6,636 bases of DNA from Betaproteobacteria bacterium. Its GTDB lineage: Bacteria > Pseudomonadota > Gammaproteobacteria > Burkholderiales > SG8-39. The position numbers and the translations under genes were made by a program. The notes below the pieces were generated by a model, which searched no databases, had not been told where the DNA came from, and was given only the letters and a program-made list of their open reading frames with translations. Positions 1-5,921 of this stretch are shown here, in pieces (positions within the stretch are counted from its first letter, which is position 1; each line of letters begins with the position of its first letter). The stretch covers positions 1-6,636 of the forward strand of contig VBCT01000132.1 in assembly GCA_005882235.1 (NCBI GenBank), given 5' to 3'.

Positions 1-137
1 CTTCGGTTCCCAAGATCTTTGCCGCGGGCGACATGCGCCGCGGCCAGTCGCTCGTCGTGTGGGCGATCCGGGAGGGCCGCCAGTGTGCGCGCGCGGTCGA
101 TGAGTTCTTGATGGGGTTCTCCGAGCTGCCGCGATAG
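1..137 (+). CDS. gltD: Glutamate synthase (NADPH) small subunit, C-terminal end (partial)
   Basis: Only the last 44 codons are present; the reading frame starts at position 3 and ends at TAG 135-137. GltD carries the NADPH-oxidising, FAD-containing half of glutamate synthase. It passes electrons to GltB, which makes two glutamates from glutamine and 2-oxoglutarate in the cytoplasm. The visible stretch contains the family's C-terminal signature IFAAGDMRRGQSLVVWAI followed by REGR. This is the second FAD-contacting GD motif shared by GltD and related pyridine-nucleotide oxidoreductases, with the normal short tail (ending DEFLMGFSELPR) after it. The MRRGQSLVVWAI wording favours GltD over other members such as the PreT or NuoF-associated proteins. 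Glutamate synthase catalysis by this protein is inferred from the family, since the catalytic body lies upstream of the window. The glmU start follows 39 bp later. Confidence 0.9.
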   Translation, partial: SVPKIFAAGDMRRGQSLVVWAIREGRQCARAVDEFLMGFSELPR

Positions 138-176
138 GCTACCATCGCCCCTCCGGCTGAATTCGCTCCGCTTTTT

Positions 177-1535
177 GTGAATATCGTCATTCTCGCCGCG
201 GGTCCTGGCAAGCGCATGCATTCGGGCACGCCCAAGGTACTGCATCGCCTGGCGGGCCGGGCGCTGCTCGCACACGTATTCGACACCGCGAAACAACTCT
301 CGCCCAAAGTCTTCTGCGTCGTCTATGGCCACGGCGGCGAGCTCGTGCGCCAGGCCGTCGAGGAGAACGGCGTCGTCTGGGTCATGCAGGAGCCTCAGCT
401 CGGCACCGGCCACGCGGTGATGCAGGCCGCCTCTCATCTGGACGAGCGCTGGCCGACTCTCGTGCTCTATGGCGATGTACCGCTGATTCGCGCCGAAACC
501 TTGAGGCATCTCGTCGACGCGACGGGGACGGGGCTGGGCCTTCTGACCGCGACGCTCGATCGTCCCACAGGATACGGGCGCATCCTGCGAAACGGAAAAA
601 AGGTGGTGGGAATTGTCGAGGAAAAGGACGCCAGCGCGCGGCAGCGCGCCCTGCGCGAGATCAACACCGGAATCGTCGTGGCACCGACCAAGAAACTCAA
701 GTCCTGGCTCGCGAAGCTGCAAAACGACAACGCGCAGAAGGAGTATTACCTCACCGATATCGTCGCGCTCGCAACGAAGGAGCGCCTACCCGTGACCGCA
801 ATCCAGGCAGACGCGGCGTGGGAGGCGCTCGGCGTGAACAGCCGCGCCCAGCTCGCCGAGTTGGAGCGCATTTACCAGCGCAAGCTCGCCGCTTCGCTCC
901 TTGAGCAGGGAGTGGCGCTCGCCGATCCCTCGCGCTGCGACGTGCGTGGAATCCTTGCCTGCGGCCGCGACGTGGCGGTCGACGTCAATTGCGTGTTCGA
1001 AGGCGAGGTGAAGCTCGGCGACGGCGTGTCGGTCGGCGCGAATTGCGTGCTGAAAGACGTGACGGTCGGTGCGGGCACGCGCATCGAGCCCTTCTGCCAC
1101 CTGGAGGATGCGGACATCGGCGCGGACTGCCGCATCGGCCCTTACGCGCGTATCCGCCCCGGCACGCGCTCGCGCATCGCCGAGAGAGTGCACATCGGCA
1201 ACTTCGTGGAGCTCAAGGCGAGTAGCATAGGCGCAGGTTCCAAAGCGAATCACCTCACCTACATCGGCGACAGCGAGGTGGGCAGAAACGTCAACATCGG
1301 CGCCGGCACGATCGTCTGCAACTACGACGGAGCGAACAAGCACCGCACCGTCATAGAGGACGACGTTTTCATCGGTTCGGACACGCAGCTCGTGGCGCCG
1401 GTGCGCGTGGGGCGGGGCGCGACACTCGGTGCGGGAACCACGCTCACCAAGGACGCCCCGGCGGGGGAGCTGACCCTCTCCCGCGTGAAGCAGGTGTCGA
1501 TTCCGGACTGGCAGCGGCCGGAAAAGAAGAAGTGA
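177..1535 (+). CDS. glmU: Bifunctional N-acetylglucosamine-1-phosphate uridyltransferase / glucosamine-1-phosphate acetyltransferase
   Basis: GlmU makes UDP-GlcNAc, the precursor of peptidoglycan and lipopolysaccharide. Its C-terminal half acetylates glucosamine-1-phosphate with acetyl-CoA and its N-terminal half adds UMP from UTP. The 452-residue length is typical (E. coli 456). The nucleotidyltransferase domain (about 1-225) shows LAAGPGKRM (6-14), PK at 19-20, QLGTGHAV, YGDVPL with the metal-binding Asp100, VEEKDA, NTGI and GVN with Asn221. From about 245 the left-handed beta-helix appears as repeated hexapeptides (for example IGADCRIGPYARIRPG, VGRNVNIGAGTI). The acetyltransferase site HLTYIGD has catalytic His359, followed by NYDGANKHRT and a C-terminal WQRPEKKK tail. 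The GTG start at 177 is the only in-frame start that keeps the whole nucleotide-binding loop; the next Met is residue 14, inside it. No clear Shine-Dalgarno sequence precedes it. It is probably co-transcribed with glmS, 16 bp downstream. Confidence 0.97.
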   Translation: MNIVILAAGPGKRMHSGTPKVLHRLAGRALLAHVFDTAKQLSPKVFCVVYGHGGELVRQAVEENGVVWVMQEPQLGTGHAVMQAASHLDERWPTLVLYGDVPLIRAETLRHLVDATGTGLGLLTATLDRPTGYGRILRNGKKVVGIVEEKDASARQRALREINTGIVVAPTKKLKSWLAKLQNDNAQKEYYLTDIVALATKERLPVTAIQADAAWEALGVNSRAQLAELERIYQRKLAASLLEQGVALADPSRCDVRGILACGRDVAVDVNCVFEGEVKLGDGVSVGANCVLKDVTVGAGTRIEPFCHLEDADIGADCRIGPYARIRPGTRSRIAERVHIGNFVELKASSIGAGSKANHLTYIGDSEVGRNVNIGAGTIVCNYDGANKHRTVIEDDVFIGSDTQLVAPVRVGRGATLGAGTTLTKDAPAGELTLSRVKQVSIPDWQRPEKKK

Positions 1536-1537
1536 TC

Positions 1538-1543
1538 GAAAGG
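1538..1543 (+). promoter_or_regulatory. Ribosome binding site of glmS
   Basis: GAAAGG lies 8 nt before the glmS ATG, inside the 16-bp gap after the glmU stop. It is a moderate Shine-Dalgarno match and supports the ATG at 1552. That start is independently fixed by the need for Cys directly after Met in GlmS. Confidence 0.55.
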
Positions 1544-1551
1544 CCAACCGC

Positions 1552-3399
1552 ATGTGCGGAATAGTCGGGGCGATAGCCAAACGCAACATCGTTCCTGTCC
1601 TCATCGAGGGACTGAAGCGGCTCGAGTATCGCGGCTACGACTCCGCCGGCGTCGCGGTCCTCGACGGAATGGCGGCGGGATCGCGGGCGACGTTGCGCCG
1701 TGTCCGCTCGACGGGCCGCGTCGCGGAGCTGGAGAAGCTCGCCGGTTCGCAGGGCCTCGCCGGGGACATCGGGATCGCGCATACGCGCTGGGCCACCCAT
1801 GGCGTGCCGTCGGAGAAAAATGCGCATCCGCACCTCTCCGGCGGCGTATCGGTGGTGCACAACGGCATCATCGAGAACCACGAAGAGATGCGCAAGCGCC
1901 TGCGCGCCAAGGGCTACGAGTTCGTCTCCGATACCGATACCGAGGTCATCGCCCACCTCGTGCACTCGAACCTGCAGTCTGGGGCGACCTTGTTCGACGC
2001 CGTGAGGAAGAGCGTGGTCGAGCTGGTCGGTGCCTATGCGATCGCCGTGGTGAGCGAATCCGATCCTTCGCGGCTGGTGGTCGCCAGGCACGGGTCGCCC
2101 TTGCTGCTCGGCCTCGGCGAAGGGGAGAATTTCGCTGCCTCCGACACCTCGGCCCTGATCCAGGTCACGCAGCGCGTCGTCTACCTCGAGGACGGCGACT
2201 GCGCCGAGCTCACGCGCGACGGCGTGCGCGTCAGCGACTCGGGCGGCAAAACGGTAAGCCGCCCGGTGCATGTTTCGCAGCTCACCGCCGACGCGGTCGA
2301 GCTGGGGCATTACCGGCACTACATGCAGAAGGAAATCTTCGAGCAGCCGATGGCGGCGGCGAACACCCTGGAGATGGTGACCGGCGCGCAGTCCGTTTCC
2401 CCGCAGCTCTTCGGCGCGGAGGCCGAGCGCATTTTTCGCGATGTCGATTCGGTGCTGATCCTCGCCTGCGGCACCAGCTATCACGCCGGCATGGTCGCGC
2501 GCTACTGGCTCGAAGGCCTCGCCGGTATTCCCTGTAACGTCGAGATCGCGAGCGAATACCGCTATCGCGAATCCGTGCCGAATCCGAAAGGGTTGGTGGT
2601 GACGGTGTCGCAGTCCGGCGAGACGGCGGACACCATCGTGGCGCTGCAATACGCCAGGTCGCTCGGGCACCGCTACGCGCTCTCGATCTGCAACGTGCCG
2701 GAATCGCCGCTGGTGCGCGCATCCGATCTGCGCTTTCTCACCCGCGCGGGACCGGAGATCGGCGTGGCGTCGACCAAGGCGTTCACCACCCAGCTTGCCG
2801 CCCTGGCGCTCCTCACCATGACGCTGGCCAAGATGCGCGGCCGGCTTTCGGCCGAGCGCGAGGCGGAAATGCTGCATTCGCTGCGGCATCTGCCGCGGGC
2901 GCTGGAGCGCGTGCTGCACGTAGAGCCGCAAATAAGGATGTGGTCGGAGAAGTTCGCCCAGCTCGAGCACGCCCTGTTCCTCGGGCGCGGAATCCACTAC
3001 CCGATCGCGATGGAGGGCGCGCTGAAGCTGAAGGAGATCTCCTACATCCACGCCGAGGCCTACGCGGCGGGAGAACTCAAGCACGGGCCGCTCGCGCTGG
3101 TGGACAAGAACATGCCGGTGATCGCCATTGCACCCAAGGACGCGCTGCTGGAAAAGCTCAAATCGAACCTGCAGGAAGTGCGCGCCCGGGGTGGCGAGCT
3201 GCACGTGCTCGCTGACCAGGACACGCGCATGGTTGCGGGCGAGGGCATCCACGTGATCCGAATGCCCGACCACGCCGGTTTTCTCTCGCCCATCCTGCAC
3301 ACCGTTCCGCTGCAGCTGCTCGCCTACCACGCCGCGCTCGAGCGCGGCAACGACGTCGACAAGCCGCGCAATCTCGCCAAGTCGCTCACCGTGGAATAG
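1552..3399 (+). CDS. glmS: Glutamine--fructose-6-phosphate aminotransferase (isomerising)
   Basis: GlmS makes glucosamine-6-phosphate from fructose-6-phosphate and glutamine. This is the committed, cytoplasmic step of amino-sugar synthesis. The 615 residues are close to the usual 609. The protein begins MCGIVGAI, so removal of Met exposes Cys2 as the N-terminal nucleophile of the class II glutaminase domain (about 2-220). Other glutaminase residues are LEYRGYDSAG, HTRWATHG (77-84, Arg79), HNGIIEN (Asn104, Gly105) and SDTDTE (Asp129). Two SIS sugar-isomerase domains follow. The first has CGTS (306-309) and SQSGET (353-358). The second has LKEISYIHAEAY, GELKHGP with His511, and the C-terminal PRNLAKSLTVE, whose Lys610 corresponds to the lysine that forms a Schiff base with the sugar. 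All expected catalytic motifs are intact. It follows glmU by 16 bp, so the two ends of the UDP-GlcNAc pathway are linked. No glmS ribozyme or GlmZ-type leader fits in the gap. Confidence 0.98.
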   Translation: MCGIVGAIAKRNIVPVLIEGLKRLEYRGYDSAGVAVLDGMAAGSRATLRRVRSTGRVAELEKLAGSQGLAGDIGIAHTRWATHGVPSEKNAHPHLSGGVSVVHNGIIENHEEMRKRLRAKGYEFVSDTDTEVIAHLVHSNLQSGATLFDAVRKSVVELVGAYAIAVVSESDPSRLVVARHGSPLLLGLGEGENFAASDTSALIQVTQRVVYLEDGDCAELTRDGVRVSDSGGKTVSRPVHVSQLTADAVELGHYRHYMQKEIFEQPMAAANTLEMVTGAQSVSPQLFGAEAERIFRDVDSVLILACGTSYHAGMVARYWLEGLAGIPCNVEIASEYRYRESVPNPKGLVVTVSQSGETADTIVALQYARSLGHRYALSICNVPESPLVRASDLRFLTRAGPEIGVASTKAFTTQLAALALLTMTLAKMRGRLSAEREAEMLHSLRHLPRALERVLHVEPQIRMWSEKFAQLEHALFLGRGIHYPIAMEGALKLKEISYIHAEAYAAGELKHGPLALVDKNMPVIAIAPKDALLEKLKSNLQEVRARGGELHVLADQDTRMVAGEGIHVIRMPDHAGFLSPILHTVPLQLLAYHAALERGNDVDKPRNLAKSLTVE

Positions 3400-3424
3400 G
3401 CGGATCGCGCCACGCGAGGAACCT
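3364..3424 (+). other. Potential Tn7 attachment region (glmS 3' end), unoccupied
   Basis: The last codons of glmS (3364-3399, encoding PRNLAKSLTVE and the stop) are the conserved segment that TnsD-type targeting proteins recognise in Tn7 and relatives. Insertion is known to fall about 25 bp beyond the glmS stop, here around 3424. No transposon end, tns gene or target duplication is visible. The next gene starts at 3427, so the site looks empty. Whether a Tn7-like element could use it here is inferred from conservation of the encoded peptide only. Confidence 0.35.
3416..3420 (+). promoter_or_regulatory. Ribosome binding site of the copper ATPase, within an inverted repeat
   Basis: GAGGA sits 6 nt before the GTG at 3427 and supports that start. 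It lies inside the inverted repeat CGAGGAACCTCG (3415-3426), which could form a 4-bp stem with a 4-nt loop and partly hide the site. The hairpin is small and its effect is speculative. Confidence 0.5.
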
Positions 3425-3426
3425 CG

Positions 3427-5802
3427 GTGCACTCTCACGATCACGGGTCGGCGCGCAGCGATCCGCTGCACGCCGGGGCGGTGCCGGATACTCATGGACC
3501 GCCCTCGCCGGGATTTGCACTCGACCCGGTTTGCGGCATGCCGCTGGATACTTCGGCTGCCAAATACAAGCACTCGCGCGCCGGCCGACGCTGGTATTTC
3601 TGCAGCCAGCATTGCCTCGACAAGTTCGCCGCCGAGCCCGAGCGGTACGCCAAAGCGGCAGGGAAGCCGGCCTCGCCGCCCGTCGCGGGAGCGATCTACA
3701 CCTGCCCGATGCACCCGGAGATCCGGCAGCCGGGGCCCGGCAACTGCCCGAAATGCGGCATGGCGCTCGAGCCTGTCGCGCCAAGCGCAGACGGCCAGCC
3801 CAACCCCGAGCTGCTCGACATGGCGCGCCGGTTCTGGATCGGGCTCGCGCTCACGGTCCCGGTTTTGGGCCTGGCAATGGCCGAACACCTGCCCGGCCTG
3901 CACGTGGCGTTGCCGAATCCAAAATTCTCCGGCTGGATTCAGTTCATCCTGAGCGTCCCGGTGGTTCTTTGGGCGGCGTGGCCTTTCTTCGTGCGCGGCT
4001 GGAATTCGCTCGCGTCGCGCAGCCTCAACATGTACACGCTGATTGCGCTCGGAATCGGCGTGGCGTTCGCCTACAGCGCCGTCGCATTGCTTGCACCCGG
4101 GCTATTTCCTCCGGCGTTTCGCGATTCCCACGGAGAAGTCGGTCTCTACTTCGAGGCGGCCGCGGTGATCGCGGTGCTGGTCCTGCTCGGGGAAGTGCTT
4201 CAGTTGCGAGCGCGTCAGAGCACGAGCGGCGCCATTCGCGCACTGCTCAAGGTCGCTCCCCAGACCGCGATCCGGATTGGCTCCGATGGCAGCGATAGGG
4301 GGGTGCCGCTCGATCAAGTGCAGCGAGGGGATCGCCTGCGGGTACGCCCGGGCGAAAAGGTGCCGGTTGACGGCGTGGTTCTGGAAGGCCGCTCGAGCGT
4401 GGACGAATCCCTGGTCACGGGTGAGCCGATGCCGGTGGAAAAGCATCCTCGGGAGAAAGTCACGGGCGGCACGATCAACGGCACAGGGAGTTTCGTGATG
4501 CGCGCGGAACGCGTCGGTGCGGAGACGCTGCTCGCACAAATCGTGCGGATGGTCGCCGAGGCGCAGCGCACTCGTGCGCCGATCCAGAACCTGGCCGACG
4601 TGGTGTCTTCATACTTCGTCCCCGCAGTGGTCGCGGTCGCGACGGCGGCATTCATCGTTTGGTCGAGCTACGGACCGCCGCCGTCCATGGCGTTCGCGAT
4701 CGTTTCCGCGGTATCGGTGCTCATCATCGCTTGTCCCTGCGCGCTGGGGCTTGCGACGCCGATGTCGATCATGGTCGGCACCGGCCGCGGCGCTCAAGGT
4801 GGCGTCCTCATCCGCAACGCAGAGGCGCTCGAGCGCATGGAGAAAATCGACACGCTCGTGGTCGACAAGACCGGCACCCTGACCGAAGGCAAGCCAAAGC
4901 TGACTTCTATCGTCGCCATCGAGGGCGTTGCCGAGAGCCGCCTCCTTCAGATCGCGGCAAGCCTGGAGCGCGGCAGCGAACATCCACTGGCCGCTGCGAT
5001 TCTGCGGGGAGCCGAGGACCGCGGGGTGGAGCTTGCCTCCGTCTCCGATTTCGTCTCCATCACCGGCCAGGGCGTCGCAGGAACACTCGGGGGTAAGCAG
5101 GTCGCACTTGGGAATCTGCGCTTGGCCGAGTCGATCACCAGCGTGCCTCAGACGGCGAAAGACCGGGCGGATGCGCTGCGCCGGAGCGGCGAAACGGTCG
5201 TGTTCGTCATCGATGATTCGCATGCCGCGGGTATCCTGGGCGTAGCGGATCCGATCAAGGCGTCCACGCCTGAGGCGCTGCGTGCCCTGGCAGCGGAAGG
5301 CATTCGGGTCGTGATGCTCACCGGCGACAACGAACTCACCGCACGGGCGGTGGCCGGGCGGCTCGGAATCGAGGAAGTTCGCGCAGACGTGCTGCCGCAG
5401 GAGAAAGGTGCGGTCGTGAAAGCGCTGCGGGAGGAGGGTCACGCCGTGGCGATGGCGGGCGACGGCGTGAACGACGCGCCTGCGCTCGCCGAGGCCGACG
5501 TCGGCATCGCGATGGGCACCGGGGCCGATGTGGCGATCCAGAGCGCAGGCATCACGCTCGTCGAGGGCGACTTGCGCGGAATCGTTCGCGCGCGGCGGCT
5601 TTCGCGCGCCACGATGCGTAATATCCGCCAGAATTTGTTCCTGGCGTTCGCATACAACGCCCTCGGCGTGCCGATTGCGGCGGGAGTGCTCTTCCCCTGG
5701 ACCGGCCTGCTTCTGAATCCGATGTTCGCAGCCGCCGCGATGAGCGCGAGCTCGGTGTCGGTCGTCGTCAACGCGTTGAGGCTGAGGCACGCTGCGATCT
5801 AG
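3427..5802 (+). CDS. copA: Cu+/Ag+-exporting P1B-type ATPase with YHS and heavy-metal-binding N-terminus
   Basis: This inner-membrane pump of 791 residues most likely exports monovalent copper (or silver) using ATP. The N-terminus has a His-rich tip (MHSHDH), then a YHS domain (about 32-75; DPVCGM with Cys36, Cys59, Cys63), then a heavy-metal-binding domain (about 91-116; CPMHP and CPKCGM with Cys93, His96, Cys107, Cys110). No HMA (CxxC ferredoxin-like) domain is present. Eight hydrophobic segments fit the P1B plan, at about 136-153, 172-191, 204-225, 240-258, 396-414, 424-446, 735-757 and 760-782. Pump motifs are TGEP (331-334), the CPC metal site (436-438), DKTGT with phosphorylated Asp480, SEHPLA (517-522), TGDN (632-635) and GDGVND (678-683). 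Segment 7 YN (743-744) and segment 8 MSASS (772-776), with CPC, match the Cu+/Ag+ P1B-1 subgroup rather than Zn/Cd pumps. GTG at 3427 is chosen from its GAGGA site and because it includes both metal domains. The copA symbol is by function; silver-pump (SilP-like) naming is possible. Confidence 0.92.
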   Translation: MHSHDHGSARSDPLHAGAVPDTHGPPSPGFALDPVCGMPLDTSAAKYKHSRAGRRWYFCSQHCLDKFAAEPERYAKAAGKPASPPVAGAIYTCPMHPEIRQPGPGNCPKCGMALEPVAPSADGQPNPELLDMARRFWIGLALTVPVLGLAMAEHLPGLHVALPNPKFSGWIQFILSVPVVLWAAWPFFVRGWNSLASRSLNMYTLIALGIGVAFAYSAVALLAPGLFPPAFRDSHGEVGLYFEAAAVIAVLVLLGEVLQLRARQSTSGAIRALLKVAPQTAIRIGSDGSDRGVPLDQVQRGDRLRVRPGEKVPVDGVVLEGRSSVDESLVTGEPMPVEKHPREKVTGGTINGTGSFVMRAERVGAETLLAQIVRMVAEAQRTRAPIQNLADVVSSYFVPAVVAVATAAFIVWSSYGPPPSMAFAIVSAVSVLIIACPCALGLATPMSIMVGTGRGAQGGVLIRNAEALERMEKIDTLVVDKTGTLTEGKPKLTSIVAIEGVAESRLLQIAASLERGSEHPLAAAILRGAEDRGVELASVSDFVSITGQGVAGTLGGKQVALGNLRLAESITSVPQTAKDRADALRRSGETVVFVIDDSHAAGILGVADPIKASTPEALRALAAEGIRVVMLTGDNELTARAVAGRLGIEEVRADVLPQEKGAVVKALREEGHAVAMAGDGVNDAPALAEADVGIAMGTGADVAIQSAGITLVEGDLRGIVRARRLSRATMRNIRQNLFLAFAYNALGVPIAAGVLFPWTGLLLNPMFAAAAMSASSVSVVVNALRLRHAAI

Positions 5803-5854
5803 CAGGATGCACTGCGGCGCGAAGGGATAGACTGTGGCCGAAGGGTGGAACGAG

Positions 5855-5878
5855 CTTGACGTTTACGTAAACGTAAAG
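5855..5878. promoter_or_regulatory. 24-bp palindromic operator upstream of icmF, LiuR-like
   Basis: The two 12-bp halves are CTTGACGTTTAC and GTAAACGTAAAG, and 11 of 12 base pairs are symmetric. The central 16 bp (5859-5874, ACGTTTACGTAAACGT) are perfectly palindromic. It overlaps the -35 hexamer and fills the spacer of the putative icmF promoter, a position typical of MerR-family operators. From memory it resembles boxes attributed to LiuR, a MerR-family regulator of branched-chain amino acid degradation in proteobacteria. The regulator gene is not in the window, so the assignment is inference. A TetR-family repressor is the main alternative. Confidence 0.65.
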
Positions 5879-5884
5879 TAGCCT
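5856..5884 (+). promoter_or_regulatory. Putative sigma70-type promoter of icmF
   Basis: TTGACG (5856-5861) is a 5/6 match to the -35 consensus. A 17-bp spacer leads to TAGCCT (5879-5884), which keeps the most conserved -10 positions (TA at the start, T at the end) but is otherwise weak. Transcription would begin near 5891, giving a leader of about 30 nt before the ATG at 5922. A good -35 with a poor -10 and an operator in the spacer suggests a regulated rather than constitutive promoter. Predicted by eye only. Confidence 0.5.
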
Positions 5885-5921
5885 CCCGTTCTCCAGCCAG
5901 ATCCGGACGCGTTGGGCAGCC

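Noticed and set aside
108..138. TTGATG at 108-113 as a glmU promoter -35 element
   Set aside because: No acceptable -10 lies at 16-18 bp; the best candidate (GATAGG at 19 bp) matches only three positions.
141..176. Possible terminator between gltD and glmU (CCG-rich stretch followed by TTTTT)
   Set aside because: Only a 3-bp outer stem (CGG/CCG) can be drawn around the GAATTC centre, and the T run touches the glmU start codon. It is too weak to call.
3400..3426. CueR-type copper-responsive promoter in front of the ATPase
   Set aside because: The 27-bp gap is too short for a full promoter and contains no CueR-like dyad. Any copper response would have to come from within glmS or further upstream.
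1444..3903. Very long minus-strand open frame (over 800 codons) opposite glmS and the start of the copper pump
   Set aside because: It is a by-product of high GC and strong third-position bias in the + strand genes. It has no recognisable motif, is rich in Arg, His and low-complexity stretches, and spans two well-supported genes. The same holds for the minus-strand frames at 786-1604 and 4609-5790.
5803..5850. Terminator after the copper ATPase
   Set aside because: The only pairing seen is CGGC with GCCG (4 bp) across an 18-nt loop, with no following T run. If transcription ends here, it is not by a recognisable intrinsic terminator.
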